64,000 nucleotides of DNA from Brasenia schreberi (GCA_036023115.1 JAYKKT010000089.1:7573501-7637500); one strand, 5' to 3'; shown: positions 27,566 through 38,147, numbered from the stretch's first letter. Numbers and translations are program-made. Notes: generated by a model from the sequence alone, not told the origin.

Positions 27566-27569
<4 letters not shown>
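12406..27569 (-). CDS. BIN4: BIN4-like DNA-binding protein (topoisomerase VI complex), ten exons
   Basis: Exons in transcript order are 27569-27522, 26781-26562, 26324-26233, 25645-25595, 17632-17515, 16539-16493, 16407-16381, 15183-15108, 14234-14092 and 12498-12406 (TGA). Every junction is GT-AG and every phase joins, giving 915 nt and 304 residues. BIN4/MID is a plant partner of the DNA topoisomerase VI complex needed for endoreduplication and chromatin maintenance. The start is [16 protein letters not shown]. An acidic, low-complexity region (residues about 17-120) follows. The conserved core is [62 protein letters not shown] and [20 protein letters not shown]. The C-terminus is lysine-rich ([16 protein letters not shown]), fitting nuclear and DNA-binding roles. 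Two exons are tiny (47 and 27 nt). Intron 4 is 7,962 bases and swollen by nested retroelements. The recalled Arabidopsis protein is longer (about 450 residues), mostly in the N-terminal part, so an unseen exon or true shortening is possible. Confidence 0.88.
14290..14422. repeat. Direct tandem repeat in BIN4 intron 8
   Basis: A unit of about 44 bases containing AAGAATACCCCTAGACAAAA and CTCTTGAAAATGTTAA is repeated about three times, with one shortened copy that jumps from CTTGAAA straight to TACCCCTAGAC. The array begins about 55 bases upstream (transcript sense) of the exon 9 acceptor at 14235. It looks like slippage or unequal exchange and has no coding role. Confidence 0.8.
14705..14830 (-). 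mobile_element. Degraded LINE 3' end in BIN4 intron 8
   Basis: The string ACAACAACAGCCATGCCTCT, followed by an ACTAGGTGGCGGCTCATGG block and GCATTTAACTCCAAAAAAGC, lines up word for word with the last 120 bases of the LINE at 781, in the same orientation. Divergence is high. It is a severely 5'-truncated old insertion. No duplication could be defined. Confidence 0.65.
20223..21081 (-). pseudogene. Copia reverse transcriptase, truncated at RNase H
   Basis: Three frame-shifted pieces (21081-20866, 20802-20503 and 20510-20223) together give a copia RT. They carry [42 protein letters not shown], the catalytic YVDD box in [14 protein letters not shown], and FLGIEV. The last piece reaches [19 protein letters not shown], which marks the start of RNase H, and is then cut off at the LINE junction. 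Two or more frameshifts and the truncation rule out function. Confidence 0.9.
21195..22310 (-). pseudogene. Copia integrase
   Basis: The frame shows the end of the GAG-pre-integrase zinc region (CETC followed by an in-frame TAG near 22303, then [10 protein letters not shown]). The integrase core follows with its D-D-E residues in [16 protein letters not shown] and [12 protein letters not shown], then the [14 protein letters not shown] block that closes copia integrases. The core is an uninterrupted 359-codon frame from 22274. It would insert element cDNA into DNA. The nonsense codon upstream and the decayed RT make it inactive here. Confidence 0.9.
22311..22803 (-). pseudogene. Copia protease and pre-integrase region, decayed
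   Basis: Directly after the TAG that closes the gag frame, the same frame continues [17 protein letters not shown], the aspartic protease with its DSG catalytic triad (22770-22795). Further downstream the frame decays into stops before the pre-integrase zinc motif. The TAG is therefore a mutation within a single gag-pol frame. Confidence 0.8.
22804..23885 (-). pseudogene. Copia gag with CCHC zinc knuckle
   Basis: The frame starts at 23885 and shows [19 protein letters not shown] and [18 protein letters not shown], the plant copia gag (UBN2-type) N-terminus. A frameshift occurs near 23560. The downstream frame has [30 protein letters not shown] and a CCHC knuckle ([14 protein letters not shown]), followed by a coiled stretch rich in Lys/Glu. 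It ends at TAG just before the protease. The protein would package element RNA. Confidence 0.88.
24282..24373. repeat. 46-bp tandem duplication in the copia leader
   Basis: Two adjacent copies of a 46-base unit beginning CACAATCCAATC (24282 and 24328) each include GACAGATTATATTCTGATTT-like sequence, with few differences. They lie between the primer-binding site and gag. Confidence 0.75.
24569..24922 (-). repeat. Copia 5' LTR and primer-binding site
   Basis: 24569-24580 read on the minus strand is TGATATCAGAGC, one change from the initiator-Met tRNA site TGGTATCAGAGC used by most plant copia elements. The LTR therefore occupies about 24581-24922. It ends CA next to the site and begins near TGGTCTTATTGGAG, where LINE sequence stops. 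The outer edge is good to a few bases. No second LTR survives. Confidence 0.75.

Positions 27570-27604
<35 letters not shown>
27570..27604 (-). promoter_or_regulatory. (GA)n leader immediately before the BIN4 start codon
   Basis: About 17 CT units (GA on the BIN4 strand) touch the ATG at 27569, so the BIN4 leader ends in a pure GA repeat. Plant GA repeats are bound by BBR/BPC factors when in promoters or leaders. A regulatory role here is inference. Confidence 0.5.
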
Positions 27605-27608
<4 letters not shown>

Positions 27609-28681
27609 TTGTGTGTGTGCAGAGGAGGGAAAGAAAAGGAAAGCCAATGGATCGGTTTTGGATTAAGATCCGATCTCTTTTCCAAATCCGGTAATCAGGC
27701 CCAGTTTCCCATAGAACGTATGTGGCATTGCGTTGCAGAACGTTAGCTCATCTAGCCGGCCCCCCTGACTCCCACATCTCAGGTTGTGAGTTCTATTTTT
27801 AGACTTCTTCTACAAAGTAATTGATTATTTTCACAACATAAGTTGTACAATTTTTTTAATATTTTTGATGTCGAATTTCTTACAACTTTTAATTTAGAGT
27901 ATCTTTTTGCCACCTTTCCACCTGTGTAAACTATCTTAACCAATTCCACCTGTGTAAACTATCTTAACCAATTTTCTTTCATTTTATCGTTCTCAACTTT
28001 TTTCTAATAATCTCATTATATGTGCTATTTTTCTTTTATGATCACACACTCATCTAACCATTTACTTATAAAAAGTAAATAAGTAAATATAAAAAATTTG
28101 ATGCTGCCCCTACCCAACAGACCGGCCAACAGACCTAGGCCCCATTTAAATGATTTGTCGGTTAAGTTTGTAGATGATCTTGCCCTACCAGCTCAGAGCC
28201 CGGTGAGAAAGATGCAAGAACTTTGCCGTTTTATTGAGTCAGAACCTATCCTCTCGCGGATTGAATTTGTCTTAACCAAAATTGACTAGTAGGGTAGGGT
28301 ACTAGGGTGATCAGATCCATACTTGGATTTGGATATGGACATGAAAAGCCAAAATTGGTTCCACGTAAATACTATACAATTGGATTTGGATAGTAGATAC
28401 CGGGTGGACATATCCACAAAACCACAATACCAATCCCATTACTCATGACTGATGAAAAAAGGGATAAGCACACGGTTTTCGTGTAAGTGGCACCAAATAA
28501 TATTGGCTTGATCTCCCAGATTATGATCTAGCATCAAATTGTTGCCTTTCATATCAGAGACTAGATCATGATCTGCCGGAGCACATGATTGAGGCGCATT
28601 GGAGTGCCCTTGTCTGTTTGTGCGGTCAACAATGCAACTCAACCTACATAGTCATGCTAAATGCTCTCTCTCTCTCTCTCC

Positions 28682-28738
<57 letters not shown>

Positions 28739-28822
28739 AGTGAAGGACCTCCACGTTTATTTATAATAAATAAAATAAGATTACTCTAAATCTTATTTGA
28801 GAGAGACCCTAATTGATAGTCA
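27605..28822. other. BIN4 upstream region and intergenic sequence
   Basis: This should contain the divergent BIN4 promoter. At 27917-27974 a 29-base unit (CCACCTGTGTAAACTATCTT and following) is tandemly duplicated. A long (CT)n interrupted twice, then (CA)n, lies at 28664-28736. At 27755-27810 a tRNA-like TTAGCTCATCTAGCCGG...GGTTGTGAGTTC pair may be a decayed SINE. No gene is supported. Confidence 0.4.
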
Positions 28823-28837
28823 CTGAAAGTATAACAT

Positions 28838-28942
28838 ACCAAAGGGAGGCTAAGCCTAACACATGCACCACCTGGGAGTCGAACTCCCCACCAACAGAAG
28901 GGCATTCATAGCACCCTGCCATTTAAGCTAACGCTCTTGGTG
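28838..28942 (-). mobile_element. tRNA-derived SINE with perfect 15-bp target duplication
   Basis: The minus strand begins CACCAAGAGCGTTAGCTTAA, with a box A-like TTAGCTTAAATGGCAGGG. The box B-like GGGGAGTTCGACTCCC follows about 45 bases later, the two internal RNA polymerase III promoter parts of a tRNA-like head. A short 3' body ends GGCTTAGCCTCCCTTTGG. CTGAAAGTATAACAT stands unaltered at 28823-28837 and at 28943-28957, so the boundaries are exact and the insertion is young. A diverged second copy lies at 39019-39127. Confidence 0.85.
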
Positions 28943-28957
28943 CTGAAAGTATAACAT

Positions 28958-29389
28958 GGCATTGAGTTCGTACTACCCAAACTCTGCTACAAATGGATCA
29001 TATGCCAATCTAGATCCAAATATGAAAAGTATCTAAAATATGGCAAATTTGATTTTGGATCCAAATTGGTTTTACATCAATTTGGGATGCAAGTAGACCT
29101 TAAGATCATGGTGATAGTCAGGACTGCCATTGTTTCTCATGGAAAGCCTTGCTACTCTAAAAGAACATGGGCCAAATATAGTCTCAACTTGCACAAAGAT
29201 AGTCCACATGCCATAAGGGGACCCAAGGCTCGGCTCAGATTTATGTACCAACAATCAAATCAACCAGTTCAATGTGCAATAAACATTTCGACCATGATGA
29301 CCCGACCTCAGCAAATCCCCGAAGTGAGTCCAAGTCCGATTAGGATGACACTAGAACTAGCCAGATAAAACCATACCCATACAAAACAG

Positions 29390-29423
<34 letters not shown>

Positions 29424-30373
29424 AGAGAGAGAGAGAGAGAAAAATAGTGACAAATGATTATGTCTTTAAGCACATAATCTTTTATTAACATTTTTACCAT
29501 CAGATCTTTAAGATTAGTAATGAAAAATTGAATTAAAAGTATTGTTATACTTTATACTTTTCATTTAATGCAATATGTGCATTAAATGCAAAGTAATTCA
29601 CACACACATAGATATGAAAAACTACACAGGAAAAGAATCCTTTGCATGAAGTCATGTCCATGTCCAAGGTGACCTACTCATAGTAATCCCTCTTTCATCA
29701 CGAGTGACACTTTTTGAAGTAATTAGCCCCAAGCGCAATAGTTGCTGATAGACATCACATGACTGATTTGGAACTGCCCTGTGGTTCCAACTAAAACCAA
29801 AGCATACCATGAACCAGACCTGAAACTAGGGACCACTTGGTTCAGTTTCATTTCCACACTCCATGGATCCAGAATTGGTGGTTCCACACCAAAGGTTCAA
29901 TATATATTTTTATTTCAAGATTTTAATGAATTTTCCTGTTCCTAGTGGTTTAAGATTCAAATCTCAATGGACCAGTATTGGATCGGTTTTGGTTCCGGGT
30001 GCACAATATATTTATCTATCCCTTTGCTGTTCTTTTTGGGTACAATGGGAGGCCAACCTAACACACGCAGGCCTGTTCGATCTAGAATTTTTTGTGGGGC
30101 AGAACGAACTGCCTATTAGATCGTTTGAGGTGGGACAAACTATGTCCAGTGGTCATGGATTCAATCGTCCCCTGCAACTTCTTCATTGAGTTTTCGAATC
30201 TCAGGCAGGCCTCGTCTCAATGTAGATCCACCACTGCCTACTGTTGTATATAATGACACTTGAGTTCGAGCTCAATATTTCTTAACGATACCGAGTCCAT
30301 ATGACCATTCCTATATGCAAATATTTCTACATGCCAATATGAAATATCCAAACTCCATGGTGAAAGAGTGAGT
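28958..30373. other. Intergenic repeats, no gene recognised
   Basis: (TA)n(TGTA)n(GA)n occupies 29391-29440, followed by AT-rich sequence resembling the inner part of the local foldback MITEs (ATCAGATCTTTAAGATTAG). 29760-29960 is rich in GGTTCC/GGAACC words, like 56215-56290 and 59690-60000. 30150-30240 ends in the phrase GTGGATCTAC (minus) common at plant repeat edges. Open frames of 60-110 codons here have no recognisable product. Confidence 0.4.
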
Positions 30374-30815
30374 TCAAGTAGTCAGCCACAGAGGCTCATC
30401 AAACTTCCCAGTGAGCTTATCCCCAACCGTGTCCAATGTCACCGACTCGATATCCCACTCTAACCCACTGAAATTATGCCACGCCGGCGTGCCGTTCTCA
30501 TAAGCATTACATGTCAGCCTGTGCAGATCCGTCCCGTCCGTTTGAACGACGAAGATATCGCCATATGGTTTGGCAAGGATACGGGCTCGGCGGACACTGC
30601 ACCGAGGTTGGCTGTGAACAACAACCACTTTGAATCAGGGCTAAAGCAGACGTGGTTGACACTTCACTGGATCCGGGTCCACCGACGATGTGAACCCTAC
30701 GAAGTTCCAACCCGTTTAAACGAATAAGATATATGCTAAAGCCATCCGGATTCTGTGGGTGATGCCGATTTGAAGAGAAGGCGATTAAATCGCCATCGTG
30801 TGACCAATTTGGCAT
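30374..30815 (-). pseudogene. TolB/DPP6-like beta-propeller protein fragment
   Basis: Pieces of one protein appear in three frames on the minus strand: MPNWSHDGDLIAFSSNRHHP with YLIRLNG and LRRVHIVGG; then WLLFTANLGAVSAEPVSLPN; then PYGDIFVVQTDGTDLHRLT with NAYENGTPAWH. These are the repeated blades (PDG/DG, AFSSNR, NG--LRRV) of plant TolB-like or DPP6 N-terminal-domain-like proteins. At least two frameshifts and a deletion between the first two pieces make it a pseudogene. It lacks the N-terminal blades, and 30 bases upstream copia sequence begins. Confidence 0.75.
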
Positions 30816-30845
30816 TGTGTCGATCCACTCTCTCTATGTAAGCGA

Positions 30846-31481
30846 TCACATCCCTCTGCCTTCATCCTCACCATTGACGGCATCCATGATGCAGAGGTTC
30901 TCAAGGGTGTCATTCTTAGTATCTTCTAAGAATTCAACATCTTTGCTCTCTATCAATCTATGATCTTTATGATAAAATTGATATCTTTTTAAACCTTTAA
31001 GATATTCGATGAATATACATCTCAAAGACATGTTGTCTAATTTGTCTCTAGACTCATCAAATATCTTCATACGAGTAATAGATTCTCACCTCCTCAGATA
31101 ACCTAGGTTGAGTTTTCTTTCAAACCACAATCTCATATGGTGTAGTAAATAGAACATTACATGATACTCTATTTAGTATGTGTATTGATGTACTTACTGC
31201 TTCTCTCTAAAGTATCCTTGATGGAGAGACATTTATTAACATTGATCTTGTCATATTTAGTAAGGTCATGTTGTATATTTCAGCTATATTATTTTGTTGA
31301 GGTGTCATGAGCATTGTATTTTATTTTGAAATACCAAAGTATTTACATAATTCAAAATTTTTTGTAGAGGTGCATTCATCACCTCTATTTAATCTCAAGA
31401 CTTTTGTTGTATATCCTAATTTATTATAAATTTTTTGCTTATATTCTTTCATTACTTTAAGTATCTTAGATTTATGTGCTA

Positions 31482-31538
<57 letters not shown>

Positions 31539-33038
31539 GTAATCATGGATAAAGGTTATGAAATAGACATTTTCTCGATGTGATCTTATTATAAAGGATC
31601 CACATAAATCAATGTGAATAACTTCCAACAGGATTGTTGTCCTTGTTGTTTCTTTAAGAAAAAAATTTCTCGTCATTTTTTCTTGTATACAGGCTTCGCA
31701 CTTGCTAAAAGTATTTTCCTCAAACTTTGGCAGTAAGTTAAAGTTAGATAATTTCGTCAATTTTTTCAGATTTATATGCTTTAGACGTTTATGCCATATA
31801 TTCACATCAACATTAAAGGCATAATCAACATAAGTAAAAAGACTTTCATTTTCATTGATATTCAGTTTCAACAATCCATGTTCTACATCAAATTCTCTAA
31901 AGAAAAACACTCTCTCATGCTTTCCTACAGTCACTTTGCAAGGAACAAACCTAACCTCAAAACCCCTCTTCATAAAGGGAGAGACCGAAACCATATTGCG
32001 CCTTATAGATGACACGATCAATACATCAGTTAGTACAATCAATGTGCTCTATACATAAATTATAAAGAATCTAGTTCAAAGAACATACAAAAAAGTGTTA
32101 TTTCCTATGTATACCCGATGTTCTCCTTGTTTATATTCCTTTAGATCCATTCATCCTTCCTTGCTCTTTGAGATATGTCTCGTCACTCCTAAGTCAATCC
32201 ATCAACCAGTCGTTAGGCGATCCATGTATAAGCAATATAATATCATACAAATTATATCTTGCTTCTCCGATTATCCACGTTGTTAGTTATTTGCATCATT
32301 TTTTTTCTTGTGGCAATCCCTCTTATAGTGTCTAATATTTTCATAATTGAAAACTTAATCCAAGAACCAATTTCTTAAAAGATTGACCGCCCTTTTTGTT
32401 ATTTTTGTCAAACTTTTTTTGTTTATATCTTTTCTAATTAACTTTGGAGTTGGACTCTATCTCGTCTTACACCACTAGCAATTTCTCTATTATATTTTTG
32501 TTCATGTGTTCTTGTTCAATTGTTAGTTTGAGGAGCAATTCAAAAAGGTTTATTTCAAGCCATAATCTAAGGACAGTAGTGATCATATTCTAGGATAGGG
32601 AAAATTGTTTAGTATTGTGGATATTTACATCAGTTTTATGATGGTTGATTTGGCTATGGCTAAATCTATTGACATTATCATCATATGGTTCACATATTCC
32701 ACTACATTATCTGCTTCTTTTATTTTATAGCAGTTATATTTTTGTAGTAGTAATTGAATATGTAGTTTAACTGTAGTGTCATATTTTATTATTATTGAAT
32801 CAAACAACTCTTTTGCAGTCTTATATTTTTCAAAGGCTCTAATCAGATCATACTCTATGTATGTTAACATGACCGTCATTGCTATCGTGTCATCTCTTAG
32901 AAATGTTTTATCGAAATTTAGATAGTCTAATAGAAAAACATATATCAAGCAACAAGAAATATATAACAAATATTTAACTAACAGAATGCATAATATCCAA
33001 CTACTTAAGATAAAATAACTCATGATACTTAAAACCAA
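30846..33038 (-). mobile_element. Degenerate Ty1/copia element (gag to integrase)
   Basis: On the minus strand, 33038-32625 resembles copia gag (IEYDLIRAFEKYKTAKELFDSI). 32042-31540 has the pre-integrase domain with WHKRLKHINLKKL and the zinc pair CEACIQEK, then an integrase start (IHIDLCG). 31480-31070 is integrase in broken frames, and 31070-30846 is the integrase C-terminal block (KLDNMSLRCIFIEYLKGLKRYQFYH). Many stops and frameshifts are present. An (AT)n microsatellite (31482-31536) has expanded inside the integrase. No RT remains at this end. The 5' part may belong with the LTR/PBS near 34119. Confidence 0.8.
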
Positions 33039-33599
33039 TTTTATATAGATTTTAAATACTATTATTGAGTTTTAATAACTTGATTCCATTTTAGAATCAA
33101 ACTGGTAACAAATCTGTGATTTTTTCCAATAAATTTTTTGTCACCCCTAATTTCTCCAAACAAGGGTAAACCAATAATTTTACGTGTCTGTCCACTTTTA
33201 TAATTTTTTAAAAAGACCAGGAACAAATCAGTAAACTTGATATCTGGTTGTAAAATTCGTCATTGATCATGGTTAATTTTGTAATTTTGTCACTCAATCC
33301 GAATTTGTAAATTTTCAAAAAGAAAAGAGCAACCTTGTCTTTTAAAATAGTGGCAAAGCTGTGAACCTTTCAATAAGTAAGGACAGAAAGGAAATTTTCC
33401 TTTCAGGTATTCCTTAATTTCTATAAACAGCTAGAGGGTAATATAGTTTTTTCACCTATTTAAGGGTAAAAGTATCTTTTTACTCGAAAATATCTTGATA
33501 TTTTCGTAATGTCATCTTGTGGCAACTTCTAGTTTCTGAAACTGGCCAGGGATAAAATAAATTTTTTAATCTGTTGCCTAAGGTGGTTTTCCAAAACAG

Positions 33600-34118
33600 G
33601 AGCAATTTAAAAAAACTGTTGGTTTTCGCTCATGGTTTTATGAAACCGTTGGACAGTTTCCCAGGGGATATAAAAGGGAAAAGAGAGAGGGAGAGAGAGC
33701 GCTGTGAGAGGGCCGGAAGGCTCCTCCCTCTCCTCCCCTTGGCCTAGGTTCTCCCTTCGCCTGACCTTGGTTTTCTGTTCGGCTGACCTAGGTTCTCCAC
33801 TCAACTGACCTTGGTTTTTCCTTCGGTTGACCTGGGTTATCCCTTCTCAGAACGGCCTGGACTCTAATTTTTTTTGAGTTTGACAGCCTTCACCTTGGCC
33901 TTCCCTATGTTTCTCTTTTGTCGGTTCAATATGTTATCTTTTGCCTTAGTTGTCCGGCCGATTTGATTTTTCGTCTGTCTTAGGCCACAAATTGTGGTTT
34001 TCGATAGCCTTTTCTTGTGAAAAGAGGGTATTCTCTTTCTTGGATTCCTCTCTTTTTCTCTGTATTTTTTCCCTTTAAAACACCAATTTGCATACTTTTT
34101 TTTTTGCATAAAAATGAG
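33600..34118. other. Possible retroelement leader or non-autonomous LTR element body
   Basis: Between the primer-binding site at 34119 and the copia gag remnant lies 1 kb without recognisable gag. The minus strand has an open frame (33864-34271) rich in Lys/Arg. The plus strand has a TATA-like GATATAAAAGGG at about 33667. The segment also contains the 22-base tandem repeat at 33742-33848. It may be the long leader of the 30.8-33.0 kb element or a separate short non-autonomous element. Confidence 0.35.
33742..33848. repeat. 22-bp tandem repeat, about five units
   Basis: Units follow the pattern CTGACCTTGGTTTTCTGTTCGG. Successive copies begin CTGACCTTGG, CTGACCTAGG, CTGACCTTGG and TTGACCTGGG, each 22 bases long, and a partial first copy GGCCTAGGTTCTCCCTTCGC precedes them. 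The alternating TTGG/TAGG core suggests higher-order two-unit duplication. Confidence 0.8.
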
Positions 34119-34580
34119 GCCCTGATACCAATGTTGGTGTCTAATGGTTTTCTGTCTGGTGTTCCCTTCGATGATCTCAACAACAACTTGCCATGATTTC
34201 GGGTTGCACAGTAGAACGAAAGAAGACGAAAAGCGGAAGTTTTGCAGGTATGATTTCCGGTTGCCACACAACTGGTTTTTTTCAAGGAGGTTTTTATTTC
34301 GATTTCATTGTGTTATCTCTGTGTGCATTGCTGTGTATTTATATAGCAACACCTGCTCCTCATCCCGGATATCTAAGCTCAACTTTTCGTTTTTGGAGCT
34401 CTTATTCGGTCGATTACAAAGCTCATCCGTAACAGATCGACTGTTATGGATTAGATCTGTAACCGCCTCCATGAGAAACAGTTGGATGGTCGATCCAACT
34501 GTTCCCGCGAAATTGCCGAGAATGACCATCTCTCGGCTTTACAAGATAATTGGTGTATGAGTCTGACGTGATTATAGATT
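34119..34580 (-). repeat. Candidate LTR with initiator-Met primer-binding site
   Basis: 34119-34130 on the minus strand is TGGTATCAGGGC, one change from the usual copia primer site. To its right the sequence begins TGTTGGTGTC (plus), the expected reverse of an LTR ending ...CCAACA. The minus strand has a TATA box, CTATATAAATACAC, at about 34333-34346. The outer LTR edge was not fixed; 34580 is approximate. No matching LTR was found to the left. Confidence 0.5.
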
Positions 34581-35865
34581 TGAGAAGCCAAAACCAAATC
34601 CACCAAACTATCCTTATTTGAACGACCCTTGAACAAATCCAAAAACCAAAATCTGAATCCACTTCATAATGGAATGTGATTCGTTTCACGAACCACCTAA
34701 TGAGGTACCAAACCAGATAAATAAATCCAATATTATCCCTTTTTCTTCCCATTCATATTCTCGTAAGAATTGCTTTCTCACGTGGGGATCCATTTTCCAC
34801 AGCCAAGCAAACATCATGGTAGATATGACTTATATATAATAGATATAATAGAAACCAAGAGGTCTGCTCAGGTAAACTCCCCTCCTCCCCACCCTCTCTC
34901 TCTCTCTGTATATATATATAGAGAGAGAGAGACATATATGTGTGTATACACACGCACGTGATGCGAGCAAGATTGTACGAACCAGTGTCACAGCTCACCT
35001 AACGTTAAAGTCTCAACTAAACCACCATGTGTGTGTGCATCCATCACTTTCTTTAGTGCAATTTTCCAGATTCATTGACATGTGACGTTTAGCTACCAAT
35101 TTATCACAAGCAGGCACCAAAGGCATCTCAAAACCTCACAGCCAACTTGATTGTGACTGCAGAGGATCCAAATTGGTTCCCAACTGACGTCATTTCACAA
35201 CTATAATGGAAGATCGGCTCCCCGATCCAAAACTATAGGGTCCGGGTTCGGGGTGTTGGGCTACAAACATCCTAGCCCCATCAAATCTAAAACCTTTTAT
35301 TTTGGTTTTGCCCTCTCAGAAACTCATCTGATGTCCAATTGAATTGGATACAATGAACTGGATTGGATCGATTTACGGCCCTAGCTGACATGTACCAATA
35401 ACAAATAATGCTAAAAGGTAAAAAATTCATGTTCAAACTAGCATGTTTTGCGTGCTGAATCTTGGTAATAAGAGATTAAGATATTTTACTTACTTTCTAT
35501 TTAATTAGACATTTTAAATTGAATATTTATGAAAGCTTGATTAAGATATTCTACATACCTCAGGCAGTTGGGCTTTAATATTTTTGTATTACATGATTGT
35601 ACTAGTTCACTTTAATTTTGCCACTTTAGGGTGAATTTGTAGCTTTTCTTGGCAAGGTGGGGTTAGGCAAATCCCTACCAGATGTACACACCTTGTGTCG
35701 AACTTCTAACCTTCTAGGTAAAAGGTTCTAACCAGTCGACTGTGTACAAGAGAGGCTCAGCTAGGACTGGTAAATGAGCCGAATGAAGCAAACATGGGCT
35801 GCTCACATTCAGCTCGTTTCCTATATGAAAAGCTTATGCTCATATATTTAGATTTATGTTCAAAC
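34581..35865. other. Intergenic sequence with microsatellites
   Basis: (CT)n(TA)n(GA)n at 34895-34933 reads as a small palindrome of simple repeats. At 35655-35730 the minus strand has a tRNA-like GGTTAGAAGTTCGACACAAGG motif. 35755-35865 starts an AGCTCG-rich repeat. No exon was identified. Confidence 0.4.
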
Positions 35866-35882
35866 ATCCTCTTAAAGTTATT

Positions 35883-36146
35883 TAGAATATCGTTTAAGAT
35901 GGTTTGGACATATAGAAATAAGATCAAAAGAAGCACCTGTAAGAAGGTATAAAAAACTAAATTTTGAAAGTATTAAAAGAGGTAGAGGACGATCACAAAA
36001 GTGTTGGAAAGAAACAATAAAGAATGATCTAGCTTATTGTGAGTTAACTGCTAACATGGCACATAATAGGGCTCTATGGAAACAAAGAATCCATGTAGCC
36101 GACCCCGTCTAATATGGGAAAAGGCTTAGTTGTTGTAGTTGTTGTT
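35883..36146 (+). mobile_element. 5'-truncated RTE LINE with 17-bp target duplication
   Basis: On the plus strand it carries the last 80 or so codons of the LINE protein ([41 protein letters not shown] then a stop) and the family 3' tail GGCTTAGTTGTTG ending in TTG repeats. ATCCTCTTAAAGTTATT (35866-35882) and ATCCTCTTGAAGTTATT (36147-36163) flank it with one mismatch, so both ends are exact. It is inserted in the AGCTCG-rich repeat. Confidence 0.88.
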
Positions 36147-38147
36147 ATCCTCTTGAAGTTATTCGTTATTTTTCATAACAACCCGAGTTTGAACTCATGT
36201 TTAGTGTTTGTTCAGCTCGTATTCGAAACAAAATACATATGTACATCTCTCAGGTAATGGATTCACCATAATCATCGTAGAACCAAGCAGTACAAAGAAA
36301 GTTTGTACAAGTTTATGCGAGACAAACAGTCTGCAAACAGCTCGTACTTTTTTGACGAGTTTCATGAGCCGAGCTGAGCTGAGAACATGCACTTCGTGTT
36401 CAGCTCATTTAAGGCCATGAACAAAACTTGAGTGAGCCGATCTATGAGCAGCTTGGTTCATTCAGCAGTCCTAGGCACAAGTCCTTTGCTTGAAATTGTA
36501 TATTTATAGCTGTTTTGCCTATAACTTAATAGATCTTTAGAACAGGACATTGTGATTCAAGTTCTTTATCATGGTGCACAAGAATTGTTAAAAGATCATA
36601 GGCAAGTTGGATATTGGGGTCGAAGCCAGATGCACGCCCCAGGAATCGAAGTCATGATCGCCAACTTGAGAGTGGATTGAACCCTTAGTTAGGTGAGCTA
36701 CCACTTGTTTTGCTAGTTGGAGCTTTGTTTTGTCGATATTTTTATGATTCAATTCAATTCAAAACATGGATGAGATCATCTTCCATCTTACCTTCTCTTT
36801 TGAACATTTTAATTTATCACAAAAGGTCTTGTAGTAGATATGAAACTGTAGATCTAGAAACCAAATTCAATTTCTTTAGTTAGTATTTTATCTACTAAAT
36901 TGAAGTACGGAAATCAAATAGCATATGGGTTTTTAAATTATTTAAACTATGTGAATGGCTTCTGTCACACTCCAATGGGGGATCTCTTTGTATTTCTGCA
37001 AATTTTCAAAGTACATCTACGCTTCCTATTATTTGGAGCAAGTGATTGAACAGTTCTTCTTTTACACTCAAGTACCTAGTGTATTCAAATACATCTTTCA
37101 GCAAAACTATTTTAGTATTTTTGACATGCAAAGGTATGTTTACTCCAGGCAATCATATTGAAGGATGAAATTGATCGAAGATAAGGACAGCTCGAATATA
37201 AATGCTTCCATGTTTAATTGAATTTACTATTTTTTTGTTGAATCCATTGCCGAATTTCATTGTATTCCTTTTACGATTACTCTAATTCTGATGGACTGAA
37301 TATGGATCCAGCACGATCGGAGAATATAGAGTTATGATTCAACGAAGTGTGTCGCATTTCGGGTGTTGTCAACACGATCCAATTATTGCTCAATCGATGG
37401 TTATATGTGAATTAAAATATAAATGGTGTTGAATCTCCTCAAATAATAAATTTCAAAAGTAAACACTCAATGATTTTTAATTCATTCAAAACGTGTGAGG
37501 ACTCCCATACTGCACATCTTTGTTCATGAGACTTAATATACCAAGGTGCATTCCTTTGAAATCAACTATCACATGGCATTGGTTGGCTCATGCTTGCTGC
37601 AAATGCCTGTGTCTGCGTGCATGCGCTGAAAATACACATATGCCTAACAACGTTTAGTTTTTAAAAGTTGGCAGGTCCAAATTGTGCACTCTAATAAAAT
37701 ATATATGCGCATATAATCTGCTGGAAGCTTGATACCATTCTCACACTTGGATTTGGACTTGGGCCTTTGAAGCTTTTGATAACAGTCTGAGATTCAACAA
37801 TCGATCTACCACAACCCAAGGCATTTTCTTCGACTACATAGTATTAGAACTTCTTAAAAGTATTCTCCATTTTCGATAAGAGCCTTGGTCGAGAACAGTG
37901 ACACTTCACCCTTTCCCGGACTAAGTAAACCCCCTGGGTGAGGACAACACAGACACACCCGTGCCTAGTGAAATTTGAACCAGTGCCTTCATCTTCGCAC
38001 CTTGTAATGTTCAGGCTCGTCTATGATCGCCTCCGTCTATTGCAAAGCTGGACGTGCACTGAGTGACTAGTTGGCCCCAAAGGATCAAGTGCTGCTAATA
38101 ATTTTCAAATTGAAAATGCCATTTAACTTAGTATTTTCCATGTAATT

